Shown piece by piece: positions 1 through 13,600 of a DNA stretch of 64,000 nt; position 1 is the first letter of the stretch, and every line of letters begins with the position of its first letter. This DNA comes from Luteimonas sp. JM171 (GTDB lineage: Bacteria; Pseudomonadota; Gammaproteobacteria; Xanthomonadales; Xanthomonadaceae): the NCBI RefSeq assembly GCF_001717465.1, contig NZ_CP017074.1:293846-357845 (forward strand), in the 5' to 3' direction. The position numbers were made by a program, and so were the translations under genes. The notes beneath the pieces were generated by a model that saw only the letters and a list, made by a program, of their open reading frames with translations, ran no database searches and was not told the origin of the DNA.

Positions 1-148
1 CGGCCAGCACGTCCAGCGGCTCGTCAAGCGACGGCTCGCCAGCGGCCCCGTCGCGGTGCGCCTCAAGCAGCCCGCGCAAGCCCGGAGGCAGGGATCCTGC
101 GCCAGGCAGCTCCAGCAGCTGCTGGAGCGATGTGCGCTCTTCAGGCAC
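1..148 (-). CDS. N-terminal fragment of an unidentified protein
   Basis: The minus strand is open from a GTG at 148 to the window edge (49 codons). An in-frame TGA lies three codons upstream of the GTG, so translation cannot start further out. A GAGG lies about 11 bases before the GTG. The peptide begins VPEERTSLQQLLELPGAG and is leucine-, glycine- and proline-rich. I recognise no motif in it. The rest of the gene is outside the window, so no function can be given. It is divergent from the secreted-protein gene that starts at 214. Confidence 0.45.
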   Translation of the reverse strand, partial: MPEERTSLQQLLELPGAGSLPPGLRGLLEAHRDGAAGEPSLDEPLDVLA

Positions 149-213
149 CGCGTGTCATACCTCATCCGGATGATGCGCTTACACTAATACCGTCCACCGG
201 AGAGGAACAGCCC

Positions 214-720
214 ATGCCGCGTTTCAGCGCCCTGCTTGCAGCCGCCCTCATCGCCTGCTCGGCGCCGGCCGCACTGGCACAGGAATCCATCCAGCAACAG
301 ATGACCGCGGAGGAATTCGCGGCAGCCGGGCTCGACAAGCTGAGCGCCGCCGAACTGGAATCGCTCAACCGGTGGCTGCTGAGGCAAGTGCAGGAAGAAA
401 GCTCGGCCGCGGCCGACCAGGCGCGCGAGGAAGAGCGGCGCCAGGCCCGGGTGGATTCGGCTGGGCGCAAGGACGGCGGGGCGTTCTCTGCCGGACGCGA
501 GGCCTTCCAGACCAACATCGTCGGGGAATTCAACGGTTTTGGCCGCGGCCGCCTTTATACGTTGGCCAACGGCCAGGTGTGGGAGCAGACCGATTCATCC
601 CGCCTTGACGGCGTGCGCCGGACCGACCCGCAGGTGACCGTCTCCCCCGGCGCGCTTGGTTCCTGGTATCTGCGCCTGGAGGGCTTCAGCACCCGGGCCA
701 AGGTCCGCCGGATCAACTGA
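214..720 (+). CDS. Small secreted protein of unknown function
   Basis: The product has 168 residues. The ATG at 214 is chosen because a GGAGAGG lies about 8 bases upstream and the protein then opens with a clean signal peptide (MPRFSALLAAALIACSAPAALAQ, cut after about residue 21). The 28 codons of open frame before it look non-coding. The mature part has a helix with TAEEFAAAGLDKLSAAELESLN, a charged Glu/Arg-rich stretch, and a C-terminal beta-rich module with FNGFGRGRLYTLANGQVWEQ. I know this arrangement from uncharacterised periplasmic proteins of xanthomonads. The stop overlaps the convergent hrpA stop by 8 bases. Function unknown. Confidence 0.75.
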   Translation: MPRFSALLAAALIACSAPAALAQESIQQQMTAEEFAAAGLDKLSAAELESLNRWLLRQVQEESSAAADQAREEERRQARVDSAGRKDGGAFSAGREAFQTNIVGEFNGFGRGRLYTLANGQVWEQTDSSRLDGVRRTDPQVTVSPGALGSWYLRLEGFSTRAKVRRIN

Positions 721-3700
721 CCTCCTGCAGGGCCCGCAGGCGCCGGGCCAGTTTCTTGGCGGAGACGCCGCCGCGCGCGCCCAGCTCCTGGGCGTGGATG
801 GAAACGCGCAGCTCCTCCAGGTCACGCCGGAACTCCCGCCAGCCCGGCGCGTCCCCCACGCGTTCGAGCCTGGCCTGGGCCAGCGCCTCGACGAACGGGG
901 CCAGCTCCAGCATGCGCTGCTGGTCGCGGGCAGGGTCGCGCAGCGCGCGCTCGGCGCGCAGGGTGAGCGCCTGCAGGTAGCGCGGGTACTCGGCCAGGGT
1001 GGAGGCAGGCACGTCGCGCAGGAAGCCGGGCGGCGCCAGCTCGGCCAGGTGGGCGTGCATGTCGTCGAGGTTGGCCCGCGCCCAGCCCATCAGGTTGGAT
1101 TCCAGGCTGGCGCGGACCGCAGCGATCCGCTCGAGGATCTCTTCGGCCAGCTGCAGGCGGCGGGAGGCCTCGGCGAACAGCCCGCGACCAACGCGGTCGC
1201 GCAGGTCCGCAAATGCTTCGGCATCGCGCACTTCGCCCAACCCATCGGCGGTCAGCGCGGCGAAGGCGCCTTCCACCAGGTCATCTCGCAGCAGGTCGCC
1301 CTCACGGCTGCCGCCGCCCGCCTCGATTGCGGCGTACAGCAACGCCGTCTTCGGCTTCACGGGTAGCTGCTTGCGGGCCTGGCGCAGCTTCACTTCCAGG
1401 GCGATGCGCAGCAGCCGGCGCACCCCGCCCGGGTGCAGGCGGCGCGCCTGCTGCTCGTCCGCATGCACCGCCAGCGCGGCAGAATCGCCTTCGTCCGACA
1501 GCGCCGGATAGGCTGCCACCCCTCCCGCGCCAGGGACCGAAACAGGCACCGGTTCGCTGGGAAAATCGGTCAGCCCCTTGCGCGCCATGCCGCGGGCCGC
1601 GCGCGCGGAGAAGGCCTGCGCCGCGCGCTTTTCGAATCGGGCGCGCAGCTCATCCAGGTCGCGGGACTCGGCCAGCACCTTGCGGCCGTCGGCGTCGAGC
1701 AGGCGCAGGTTCATCCGCAGGTGCGGCTCCAGTGCGGCCTCGTCAAACTCCAGCGCGGAGACCTCGACGCCGGTCATCCGGCGCAGGAACGCCGCCAGCG
1801 CATTGGAGAAGGCGTCGGCGTCCGGGTACAGGTGCGCCTGCGCGAACGCGCGCGCGAAATCCGGCGCCGGGACGAAATTGCGCCGCAGCGCCTTGGGCAG
1901 CGAGCGGATCAACGCCGCCGCCTTGTCCTCGAAGAATCCCGGCGCCAGCCACGTCAGACGCGCCGGATCCAGCGCATTGAGCAGGTGCAGGGGCACCGCC
2001 AGGGTCATGCCGTCGTCCACCGCCCCCGGCTCGAACCGGTACTGCACGGCCAGGCGGGCATCGCCAAGCGCGATCACGCGCGGGAACTTCGCCGCTTCGC
2101 TCTCGTCCCCCACCAGCAGGTCGTCGCGGCTCCACTCCAGCGCCCGTCGGGTGTCCTCCGGTGCCTTGCGATACCAGGCATCGAGCGCGCGCGAATCGAT
2201 GATGTCGGAGGGGATGCGCTGCGCGTACCACCCGGCCATCCATTCCTCGTCCACCACCAGCCCCACCCGGCGCTGCTTGGCCTCTTCCTCCCGGGCCTGC
2301 TCCAGCGTGGCCAGGTTGCGGGCCAGGAACGGGCTGCGCAGGTTGACCTCGCCCGTGGCCAGGCCATCGCGCAGGAAGATCTCGCGCGCTTCGGCGGGAT
2401 ACAGGCGGCCGTAATCGACCGGCTTCTTCGGTGCCAGCACCAGGCCGAACAGGCTCACCTGCTCGCTGCCGATCACCCGCCCCTGTGAACGCGACCAGCG
2501 CGGATCGTGGTGGCGGCGGGCCAGCAGGTGCGGAAGTTCGGCGATCGCCCACTCCGGCTCGATCGCGGCGTTGGTCAGCGCCCACACCTTCTCGGTATCA
2601 AGCAGGGTGGCCGACAGCACCCACGGCGGCGGCCTGCGGGCCAGCACCGAGCCGGGGAAGAGGTGGAATTTCCGCCCCCGGGGACCCTGGAACAGCCCGC
2701 GGTCCTCGCGCTGGCCGATCTGGGTCGGCAGGCCGGCGATCAGCGCCCGGTGCAGGACCGCGTAGGGAACACCGCCCTCGCGGGTTCCGGTTTCCCAACC
2801 CAGCTCGGCGCACTGCAGCTTGAGCTGGCGATGCAGTTCGCGCCACTCGCGCATGCGCAGGAAGCCCAGGAAGTGCTTCTCGCACCAGCGCCTGAGCTGC
2901 GACTGGGTGGAGTCTGCGTGCGTTTGCCGATACGCCTCCCACAGGTTGAGGATGCCCACGAACTCCGACTTGGGATCGGCGAATTCCGCATGCGCGTTGT
3001 CGGCCGCTGCGCGCTGGTCGGCCGGGCGCTCGCGCGGGTCCTGGATACCGAGGAACGAAGCGATCGCAAGCATCTCGCGCAGGCAACCGTGCGCCTGGGC
3101 CGCGACCAGCATCCGCGCCAGCTTCACGTCCACCGGCAGACGCGCCATGGACCGCCCGATCGCGGTCAGCGCGCGCGAGCCGTCCACCGCCCCGAGTTCG
3201 GTCAGCTGCTGCCAGCCATCGGCCACCGCCCGCGGGTCGGGCGGGTCGATGAACGGGAAATCCTCCACCATGCGCGGGTTGACCGCGACGGGCGCCGCCT
3301 TGCCGCGGCGGCGGCGGCGCCGGCCCCCGCCGGCCCCGCCCAGGCCCAGCGAGAGCATGCGAAGGATCACGCCCGCAAGCGCCGCCCGGCGGATCTCGGG
3401 GTCGGTGTACGGCGGCCGCGACTGGTAGTCGGCCTCGGAATACAGGCGGATGCAGGTGCCGGGGGCGACGCGCCCGCAGCGGCCCTTGCGCTGCTCGGCG
3501 CTGGCCTGCGACACCGGTTCCACGTGCAGGCGGTCAAGCTTCTGGCGCGGACTGTAGCGCTTGACCCGGGCCAGCCCCGGGTCGACCACGTAGTGGATCC
3601 GGGGCACTGTCAGCGAGGTCTCGGCCACGTTGGTGGCCAGCACGATGCGCCGCTTCGGGCCGGGGTTGAACACCCGGTCCTGGTCGCGCGCAGAGAGCCG

Positions 3701-4681
3701 CGCGTACAGCGGCAGCACCTCGGTGTGGCGGTATTTCCGCCGCTCCAGCGCGCGGTGGGCGTCGCGGATCTCGCGCTCCCCCGGCAGGAACACCAGCACA
3801 TCGCCCTGGCCGCGCTCGGCCATGATCTCGTCGCAGGCGCCGACGACGCCGTCGATGACGGTGCGCTGCCCGGCATCTTCGCCCTCGCCTTCCAGCGGCC
3901 GCCACCGCGTTTCAACCGGATATCCCCGGCCCTCCACGTCGACCACCGGCGCATCGCCGAAATGCTCCGCGAACCGCGCGGTGTCGATGGTGGCGGAGGT
4001 GACGATCACCTTCAGGTCCGGCCGGCGCGCCAGCAGCTGCTTCAGGTAACCCAGCAGGAAATCGATGTTGAGGCTGCGCTCGTGGGCCTCGTCGACGATG
4101 ATGGTGTCGTAGGCCGACAGCCAGCGGTCCGAGGCGATCTCCGCCAGCAGGATCCCGTCGGTCATGAACTTGACCGCGGTGCGCTCGCCGATCTGGTCGT
4201 TGAAACGCACCTGGAACCCGACCGCCCCGCCGATCGGCACGCCCAGTTCCTCGGCCACCCGCCGCGCCACCGCGCGCGCGGCGATGCGGCGTGGCTGGGT
4301 ACACCCGATCATCCCGGCGGCGCCGCGCCCGGCCGCCAGGCACAGCTTGGGCAGCTGGGTGGTCTTGCCCGAGCCGGTTTCCCCCGCCACCACCACCACC
4401 TGGTGATCGCGGATGAGCTCCACCAGGCGGTCGGCATGGGCGGCGATCGGGAGCGAGGCATCCACCGCGGCCTGCGGCAGCTGCGACGCGCGCCGCTCGC
4501 GCTCGGCCACCGACGCCTGCAGCGCCTGTTCAAAGCGCTCGCGCAGATCCGCTTTGCCCGGCGCCTCGTTCCATTTCGACCACAGGCCGATGAGGCGGCC
4601 ACGGTCACGCGCCATGGCGGCATCGATCGCGCGCCGGGCCTGGCGCGGCGCGGAAGTGGTGGAAACAGGGGCCGGCTTCAT
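713..4681 (-). CDS. hrpA: ATP-dependent RNA helicase HrpA (DEAH box)
   Basis: The product has 1,322 residues, close to the usual size of about 1,300 for HrpA and much longer than HrpB. The Walker A motif GETGSGKT is at residues 100-107, followed by the DEAH box in [10 protein letters not shown], the SAT motif (VTSATIDT) and motif VI (QRKGRCGRV), then the helicase-associated region and the long C-terminal HrpA domain. HrpA-type DEAH helicases act on RNA and ribosomes; E. coli HrpA is linked to rescue of collided ribosomes. The ATG at 4681 is chosen because the open frame further upstream runs into recQ. A run of six arginines ([10 protein letters not shown]) sits in an insert between the helicase core and the downstream domain. 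Confidence 0.95.
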   Translation of the reverse strand: MKPAPVSTTSAPRQARRAIDAAMARDRGRLIGLWSKWNEAPGKADLRERFEQALQASVAERERRASQLPQAAVDASLPIAAHADRLVELIRDHQVVVVAGETGSGKTTQLPKLCLAAGRGAAGMIGCTQPRRIAARAVARRVAEELGVPIGGAVGFQVRFNDQIGERTAVKFMTDGILLAEIASDRWLSAYDTIIVDEAHERSLNIDFLLGYLKQLLARRPDLKVIVTSATIDTARFAEHFGDAPVVDVEGRGYPVETRWRPLEGEGEDAGQRTVIDGVVGACDEIMAERGQGDVLVFLPGEREIRDAHRALERRKYRHTEVLPLYARLSARDQDRVFNPGPKRRIVLATNVAETSLTVPRIHYVVDPGLARVKRYSPRQKLDRLHVEPVSQASAEQRKGRCGRVAPGTCIRLYSEADYQSRPPYTDPEIRRAALAGVILRMLSLGLGGAGGGRRRRRRGKAAPVAVNPRMVEDFPFIDPPDPRAVADGWQQLTELGAVDGSRALTAIGRSMARLPVDVKLARMLVAAQAHGCLREMLAIASFLGIQDPRERPADQRAAADNAHAEFADPKSEFVGILNLWEAYRQTHADSTQSQLRRWCEKHFLGFLRMREWRELHRQLKLQCAELGWETGTREGGVPYAVLHRALIAGLPTQIGQREDRGLFQGPRGRKFHLFPGSVLARRPPPWVLSATLLDTEKVWALTNAAIEPEWAIAELPHLLARRHHDPRWSRSQGRVIGSEQVSLFGLVLAPKKPVDYGRLYPAEAREIFLRDGLATGEVNLRSPFLARNLATLEQAREEEAKQRRVGLVVDEEWMAGWYAQRIPSDIIDSRALDAWYRKAPEDTRRALEWSRDDLLVGDESEAAKFPRVIALGDARLAVQYRFEPGAVDDGMTLAVPLHLLNALDPARLTWLAPGFFEDKAAALIRSLPKALRRNFVPAPDFARAFAQAHLYPDADAFSNALAAFLRRMTGVEVSALEFDEAALEPHLRMNLRLLDADGRKVLAESRDLDELRARFEKRAAQAFSARAARGMARKGLTDFPSEPVPVSVPGAGGVAAYPALSDEGDSAALAVHADEQQARRLHPGGVRRLLRIALEVKLRQARKQLPVKPKTALLYAAIEAGGGSREGDLLRDDLVEGAFAALTADGLGEVRDAEAFADLRDRVGRGLFAEASRRLQLAEEILERIAAVRASLESNLMGWARANLDDMHAHLAELAPPGFLRDVPASTLAEYPRYLQALTLRAERALRDPARDQQRMLELAPFVEALAQARLERVGDAPGWREFRRDLEELRVSIHAQELGARGGVSAKKLARRLRALQEVS

Positions 4682-4828
4682 CGTCTCATTGAGTTGGGCG
4701 CCCGGCGCCGGGAAGTCAACCGCCGGGGTCGGACATTGTCGCCGCGCCGGGCCCGTCCTGGGTGTGAGCGGGGTGATTTCCGACGCGCCGGGCCGGGGTT
4801 GGCCGATGGGCCGGCCCGGGGGTGCCCG

Positions 4829-4841
4829 GTATCCTAGTGGC
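4829..4841 (+). promoter_or_regulatory. Possible -10 element for leaderless recQ transcript
   Basis: TATCCT at 4830-4835 ends six bases before the recQ ATG at 4842, so a start at the usual distance would fall on the A of the ATG. The 12-base string GTATCCTAGTGG recurs at 35581-35592 just before another ATG. No good -35 is visible. Inference from spacing only. Confidence 0.35.
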
Positions 4842-6677
<1,836 letters not shown>

Positions 6678-6682
6678 ACAGC

Positions 6683-6722
6683 GGGCCCCGTCCCTTCCCG
6701 CAATGCGGAGGGAACGGGGCCC
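6683..6722. terminator. Bidirectional hairpin between recQ and the OmpA-like gene
   Basis: GGGCCCCGT at the left pairs with ACGGGGCCC at the right around a roughly symmetrical, imperfect centre. It lies 6 bases after the recQ stop and 25 bases from the stop of the convergent gene. There is no U-run on either side, so termination is inferred from position and stem strength. Confidence 0.5.
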
Positions 6723-6747
6723 GGCAGTTCCCGCCGGCGCGCGGAGC

Positions 6748-7593
6748 TCAGCGCAGGCCGGTGACCTCGATTTCCACCCGGCGATCCGGGCGCAGGCACT
6801 CAATCAGCACGTCGCGCTGCAGCCCGCTGTCGCAGTGGGTCATCGGCTGGGTCGATCCGCGGCCGTACGCGGTGATGTGCGATGCCGGGATGCCTTCCTG
6901 CACCAGCAGCTCGCGCACCGTGCGCGCACGCGCATCGGAAAGCCGCTGGTTGTAGTCGGCATCACCGAGCCGGTCGGCGTGGCCGACCACGGTGATGCGG
7001 GCTTCGCCGCCATCCCGCAGGCTTGCGGCCAGGCGTGAGATCTGCTCGCGCCCGTCGGGCAGGATGTCCTGCACCGCGGAGCGGTCGAAGGCAAACAGCG
7101 CATCGGCGGAGAGGGTGTGCACCACCGGCTCCGGACTGGCCGCGGCCACCGGCTCCGGCGCAGCGTTCAGCGCCTCCAGGCACGCCGGGCCGTCCCAGTG
7201 GATCGTATCCACCAGGTAGCGCCGGGATTCGCGCTCGAAGTTGAGCTGGTACTGGCAGGTGACGTGGGTGTCCACCCCGGTGCGGAAATTGAACACGTAG
7301 TCCCAGCGCGACACGCCGGCGATCCCTTCGCTGAAATGGGGATTGCCAAGCAGCGAGCGGACCTGGTTCTTGCTCAGCCCGCGCCCGATCTGGCGCAGGT
7401 TGTCCACGTTGACGAAGTCGCCTCCGCGCAGCCAGGCACGGTCGATCCCGGGGAACTCCGTCCCGCCCACCACGCCCTGCACGGGCACCGCGGCCGTACC
7501 CGGGATCACCGGCTCGGACGCGTGCAGCACGGCCATCCCAAGCGGCAGCAGCGCGGCGGCGAGCGCGCCGCGGATCATTTTCCTGTTCGACAT
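6748..7593 (-). CDS. Envelope protein with BamE/OmlA-like and OmpA C-terminal domains
   Basis: The product has 281 residues with an N-terminal signal (residues 1 to about 25). Residues about 60-135 (FVNVDNLRQIGRGLSKNQVRSLLGNPHF, then RWDYVFNF) match the SmpA/OmlA (BamE) fold. Residues about 160-281 are an OmpA-type peptidoglycan-binding domain (FAFDRSAVQDI, VVGHADRLGDADYN, LSDARARTVRELL, DRRVEIEV). I see no lipobox. It lies downstream of the giant adhesin on the same strand, 73 bases away and separated by a strong hairpin. A role in anchoring or assembling the adhesin is inference from context. An AGAGGA ribosome site precedes the ATG. Confidence 0.8.
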   Translation of the reverse strand: MSNRKMIRGALAAALLPLGMAVLHASEPVIPGTAAVPVQGVVGGTEFPGIDRAWLRGGDFVNVDNLRQIGRGLSKNQVRSLLGNPHFSEGIAGVSRWDYVFNFRTGVDTHVTCQYQLNFERESRRYLVDTIHWDGPACLEALNAAPEPVAAASPEPVVHTLSADALFAFDRSAVQDILPDGREQISRLAASLRDGGEARITVVGHADRLGDADYNQRLSDARARTVRELLVQEGIPASHITAYGRGSTQPMTHCDSGLQRDVLIECLRPDRRVEIEVTGLR

Positions 7594-7626
7594 GAATGTT
7601 TCCTCTGGATTCGGTTCCTGCGGATT

Positions 7627-7659
7627 GCCGCAGCCCCCGGCCAGGCCGGGGGCTGCGGC
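7627..7659 (-). terminator. Strong perfect hairpin between adhesin and OmpA-like gene
   Basis: GCCGCAGCCCCCGGCC is followed almost at once by its exact reverse complement, giving a 14-16 base-pair stem. No U-run follows. It lies 8 bases after the adhesin stop. It could end most adhesin transcripts, or protect their 3' end while allowing some read-through to the downstream gene. Confidence 0.6.
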
Positions 7660-7666
7660 GCCTGGG

Positions 7667-10600
7667 TCACTTGCTGCCGAGCACGCCGCTCACGCCGATG
7701 TAGCCGCCGGCGCCGTCGCGGTTGGCGGAGAAACCGCCCTCCAGGCTCCAGCGGCCGTTGTCGGCGGTACGCCGCAGGCTGACGCCCAGGGCACCCTCGC
7801 CCTTGTACGCGCCGAAGCCGGCGTAATAGGTGGTCGCCCCCGCCACGTACGGCGCCTGTCGCAGGGCCATGGCGGTGGCCACGCCGGAGTTGATGTCGCG
7901 CTCCAGCTCGTCCACCCGGCCCTGCAGGTGCCACACGTCGTTCTGCACCTGGTTGAAGCGCTGGTCGGTGTAGGCGTTGGCGGTCACCACCGCGTGGTTG
8001 ACGCCGCCCCGCAGCTGGTTGACGTTGACCGCGTCGGTGCCCGCCACGCCCGGCGCGACGCCGGACACGGTGCGGTTGCCGACGTTGACCTCGCCCGCCG
8101 AGTCGCTGCTGCCCACGTAGGCGGCGTCGTAGCCGGCCTGCGCGCCCACCGTGGTGGCCGAACCCTGGCCCAGGGCCACGCTGTTGTCATGCGCGGCCTG
8201 CGCGCCCTGGCCGACCGCGGTGCTGTTGGCACCGCTGGCCACGGCCTGGTTGCCCAGCGCGGTGGCGTTGTCACCGCTGGCGTCGGCACCGCTGCCGCCC
8301 GCGGCGGAGTTGGCTCCGGTCGGGGACGGCGGCACCAGCGGGGCTTCCTGGCTGACCTGGAACGGACCGGTGGCACCGGCCTGCAGGTCCGCCACGTCAC
8401 CCTCCACCACGTCCATGCGGTCGCCCAGGTCGTTCACGTCACCCGCCACCTGGTTGAGCTGGCCGACGTTGACGGCATCGGTGTCATTCACGCCGGCCGC
8501 CACGTTGGTGAGCCTGCTGCCGCCGGCGTCGATGCCGTCGGTGGTCACGCTCGGGCCGCCCTCGATCACCAGGCCGGTATCGCCCAGGTGCACGTTGTCA
8601 CCCACCCGCACGCCGTTGGTATCGATGACGGTGTTGCCGGCGGTGATGCTGTCCACGTCCAGGTCGCGGTTGAGGGTGACCTGCACCTCGCCGGCATTGT
8701 CCTCACCGGTCTGGGCCACGCTGATGTTGCCGTCGCCGGTGAAGGTGACCGAGCCGTTGGGGCCGATGTTGGCGGCGTTGCCGTCCGCATCGGTGGCCGT
8801 CCAGCCGGCGTTGGCCGCATCGTTGGCAGCGCGGATCGCATCGTCGATGTTGTCGTGCCCGGTCCCACCGATGTCGCTGGTGGTGATGGTGCCGTCCGGG
8901 TTGAGCTCGGCGTTGCCGCCGATCACGTTCACGATCGAATCGCCCATGCCAAACAGCTGGCTGCCGTTGACGGCATCGGTGCTGGTGGCGCTGATCTCAC
9001 CCGGGGCCACGTTGGTGATCACCAGGTTGCCGGCGTCGATGCCCGCCAGGGTCACGCTCGGGCCGCCGTTGATCACCAGGCCGGTATTGCCCAGGTGCAC
9101 CTCGGTGCCGATCGCCACGCCGGTGGTGTCGATGAAGGTATCGCCGGCGGTGATGCTGTTGCCGATCACCAGGTCATCGGCCAGGTCGAAGGTGACGTCA
9201 TTGCTGTCATCCTCCTTGACGATCACGATGTTGCCGTCCGTATTGGACAGATCCACCGAACCGCCCGGGCCGACATTGGTCCCATTTTCGCCCTGGGCGC
9301 TGATGTTCCAGCCCATGTTGGCAGTGTCGTTGACCTGCGCGAGCTGCTCCTCGGTCGCAGCGCGGCCGGAGCCGTCGGCGAAGCCGGGGTAGTCGATGTC
9401 CTGGTTGGCCAGGCCACCGATGGTGCCGGTGTTGGCATCGATCACGATGGTATTGGCCGGACCCGTGGTCGGGTTCGCCGTCACCGTCACCGTGCCGGCG
9501 CCGACCGCAGTGTGGTTGCCAGCACCGTCGTCGATCACCAGGCCATCGTTGTCGAGCACCGAGTTGCCGGCGGTCACGCTGTCCACATCGAGGTTGCGGT
9601 TCAGGGTGACCTCGATCACGCCGTCCTGGTCCTCGCCCGTCTGCGCCACGGTGATGTTGTCATCTCCCTCGAAGGTCACCAGACCGTTCGGCCCGATGTT
9701 GACCTCGTTGCCTTCGGCGTCCGTCAGGTTCCAGCCGGCATTGGCCGTCTCGTTGACGATGCTCAGCTGCTCCTCGGTTGCGGCGCGGCCGGAGCCGTCC
9801 GCGAAGCCCTGGTAATCGATGGTCTGGTTGGCCAAGCCGCCGATGGTGCCGGTGTTGGCGTCGATGACGATGGTGTTGGCCGGACCCGTGGTCGGATTCG
9901 CCGTCACCGTCACCACACCCGCCTCCACCGAGGTGGTGGCATTGCCGTCGGTCACCGTGGTGCCGGTGGCCGCAACAGTGGTGCTGTTGCCGGCACCGTC
10001 GTCGACCGTGGTGCCATCCGCGGCCACCGTGGTCACGTTGCCGTCCTCGTCTTCAACGGTCAGGCCATCGTTGTTCACCACGGTGTTGCCGGTGGTCAGG
10101 CTGCCGTTCTCGCCCAGGTCGATGTTCTCGGCCAGGTTGAAGGCCAGGTCCGTGCCATCGCGGCTGATCACGATGTTGCCATCGTCATTGCTGAAGTCGA
10201 CCAGACCCCCGGGGCCGACGTTGTTCCCGTCACTGGCTCCTTCGCCACCTACCGCCACGTGCCAGCCCATATTGGCCGTATCGTTCGCGGTCTTGATAGC
10301 GTCGTGGATGGTGTTTTCGCCGGTTTCGCCAATGTCGGTCATCGTGATCGTGCCGTCATCGCCAAGTTCGGCGTTGCCGCCGAATACGTTGACCACGCTG
10401 CCCGCCACATTGCCGATCACCGTCTGGGTCGCGAACAGCTGCGATCCGTTGATTGCATCCAGCGATGTACTGCTGATTCGGCCAGCTGCGACGTTCTGAA
10501 CCTGCCTGGGCGCATCACCCGAGCCCACGCTCACTACGTGCCCATCTTCCGGCGTTTCACCAGCGAAGCCCCCGTAGGTGATCCCCTCAACCTCGGCGCT

Positions 10601-13600
10601 GTCGGTACCAACGGCAGCAGACGCCGACGAGTTGTTGCCAAGCACCACGATTCCATCAAGCCCGGGACCAACTACAAGATTGTTGCCAAGCAACATCGCA
10701 TCGTTGGACTGCAACGAGTTGGCATTTCCGACAACGGCACTGTTCCGTGCGCTGTTCTCAACGGGAATCGAAACCGGCGCTACGCCATTGCCAATGGCGG
10801 CTCGCAGCTCCGCGGGCGTCATGCTCGTTCCCAGAGTGTTTTCGCTACCGATGGCATAGCTGTTACCAGCAGATGTACTCAGCGCGTTCCCGGTTCCAAA
10901 CGACCCCGAATCCTGGCCTTCGACAACCGAAAGTGAGCCAACTGCAGTGCTACGGGTATGCCTGGCCTGCGTTTTGCTGCCTACTGAAGTCGCACTGCCC
11001 CTCTCCGCCTTGGCGAATGACCCAAGCGCCGTACCCTGCACACCTGATGCGTTCGCATAATTGCCGTACGCAGTGGCCTGGGATCCAGTAGCCCGAGACC
11101 TGAAACCGATGGTGGTCGACTCACCTCCATCAGCGCGGGACTCCGTGCCGATTGCAACGCTTAGTCCACCTGATGCAATTGCGCCGCCGATCGCGGTGGC
11201 ACGATCACCTGTAGCCTGCGACACAGGCCCCAGCGCCACTGCGCGAACACCAGTGCTTTGAGCCCCGGCTCCGACCGCGACCGATTGCTGACCGGAAGCG
11301 TTGGCCCCGGTACCCACAGCCGCTGCATTATCGCCGGAAGCACTGGCCCGCAACCCGGCAGCAAGGGCACCGTCCCCGGTTGCTCCATCGTTGTCGTAGT
11401 TGGAGCCGGCACCGGTCGCAGTCGCGTTGACGCTGTAGTACCGGGTGCGGTTGGCCTCGATCGTGTCATCCAGCTGGTTCACGTTCACCGCGTCGCTTCC
11501 GGCCACACCGGGAGCAACATTGGAAATCACACTGTCACCGGCGTCGATGCCAGCCTGGGTCAGGCTCGGCCCACCGTCGATCACCAGACCTGTATCGCCC
11601 AAGTGAACGTCGTCGCCGACCGCAACGCCGGTACCATCGATGCTGGTATCGCCAATGCTGATGCTGCCGTCTTCCGTCAGCTCGATGTTGTCGGCCAGTT
11701 CCACGATCAGACCGTCGCCATCCGCATTGACGGTGACACCGATGTTGCCTTCCGACAGCGCATCCAGGTCGGCACCGCCGGCGATCGACAGCTGCTCGCC
11801 CAGGTTACGGTGCACGTTCGTGCCGTCGTCGCCCACGAAGTTCAGGCCAGCCGTGGTCAGGTCGCCGTGGACCTGGCTCAGCTGCTCCTGGGTCGCCGCA
11901 AGGCCGCCCTCATAGGTGGCGTTCGGATCGAAATCGGTGTTGGTCAGGCCACCAATCGTGCCGGCATCGCCGCTGATCACGATCGGATTGTCACCACCCA
12001 CCGAGACCTCGCTGCCACCGATGGTGGTCGTCCCCGTCCCGTCGGTCACCGCTACGGTGCCTGCGCCCACGGCCGTGGCATTGTCGCCGTCGACAACCGC
12101 AAGACCTTCGGCGTCCAGCGTGCTGCCATCCGTGCCGTCACCGATGGCGATGCTGCCGTCCTCGCTCAGCTGGATGTTGTCAGCGAGCGTGATTTCCATC
12201 ACGCCGGCGTCGTCGGTGTCGTCGGACAGCCCCACCACCAGGTTTTCGTTGCCCGCAACGAACGTCAGCTCGCCGTCCGGTCCAATGTTGGCTTCATTGC
12301 CTGCCGCATCCAGCACGTTCCAGCCCGCATTGGCAATCGCCTTGACGGCTTCCAGCTGGTTGACGTTCACCGCGTCAGTGCCGGCCACGCCCGCGGCCAG
12401 ATTGCTGATGCGGGTATCGCCCATGTCGATACCGGAATTGCTGATCACCGGTCCGTTGTTGATGGTGATGCTGTCCAGGTCGGTCAGGTCACGCGCCATC
12501 ACCAGGTTGAGCTGGTTGCCATCGCTGTCCACACGCAGGTTGGCCCCGGTGGATGCTTCACTCGCGCCCAGCCCACCGGAAATGGTCAGCGGCGTGTTGT
12601 CACCCAGGGTCTTGCTGATGTTGCCGCCGGTATTGCCGGCGAAGCTCAGGCCATCGTCCTGGGTCGCGATCTCGGCGCCGTTGTAGGTGACGTTACCGTT
12701 GTTGTGCACGACGAAGTTGTCGCCAAGCCGGGTCTCGCCCTCAACGGTCAGGTTGGTGGTGGTGACGCTGTCGCCATCGATGAAGGTATCGCCATCGACG
12801 AAGCTGATGCTTTCACCGATGGTGATTTCGTCGTCCAGGTCGAACACCAGATTGGTGCCATCGCGGCTGACAACGATATTTCCGTCGTCGCTGCTGAAGT
12901 CCACCGAGCCGCCCGGGGCGACGTTTGCCGTGGCACCACCCTCAGCACTGACGTTCCAGCCTTGGCCGACATAGGTCAGCGCATCCTGGACGTTGGTGTA
13001 GTTGTTGCCCTGCACGGACAGCCCCGCCGTAACGGTGTGCGTTGCCGGGTTGTAGGTCGACGTTCCACCCAGTGCTGCCGCTACGCTCTGACCAGCGGTA
13101 TCGAGGTCATCGGCCAGCGCATCCACGGCCTGGTTGGTGCTGTAGAGCTGGCTGCCGTTGATGGCGTCGGTGCTCTGGGCACTGATGCGGCCTGCAGCCA
13201 CATTGGTGATGGTGCGCTCCTGACCCGGAGCGCCCACGCTGACGGTGGCCACCGGCGCGGTACCGGCGAAGCTGTAGGTGTTCTTGTCTACGGTGTAGCT
13301 GTCAGTACCCACCGCTGCTGCAGTCTCCGCACCGCTGCCCAGCGCGACCGAACCCTGGTGCAGCGCACGTGCCCCCTGGCCGAACGCAGAGGCGTTCATC
13401 GCAGAGGCTTCCGCGCCGTGGCCGACCGCCGAAGCGCTCTGGCCGGCAGCACGGGCACCGGACCCGACGGCCAGCGCATCCTCAGCAACGGCTTCTGCAC
13501 CGCGGCCGAACGCAGAGGCGTTCTGCGCGGTAACGCGGGCGCTGGAGCCAACGGCCAGGCCCTCTTCGGCATCTTCGGTGGCAACGGCGGAATCACCAAT

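Noticed and set aside
2507..4837. 776-codon plus-strand frame across hrpA
   Set aside because: Antisense to an intact helicase with all motifs; no domain in the translation and no ribosome site.
7343..10936. 1,197-codon open frame on the plus strand, with similar long frames at 11258-14101 and 14702-16462
   Set aside because: They lie fully antisense to the adhesin. The repetitive GC-rich codons of the adhesin leave the opposite frame free of stops. The translations are His/Val/Gly-rich low-complexity strings with no domain.
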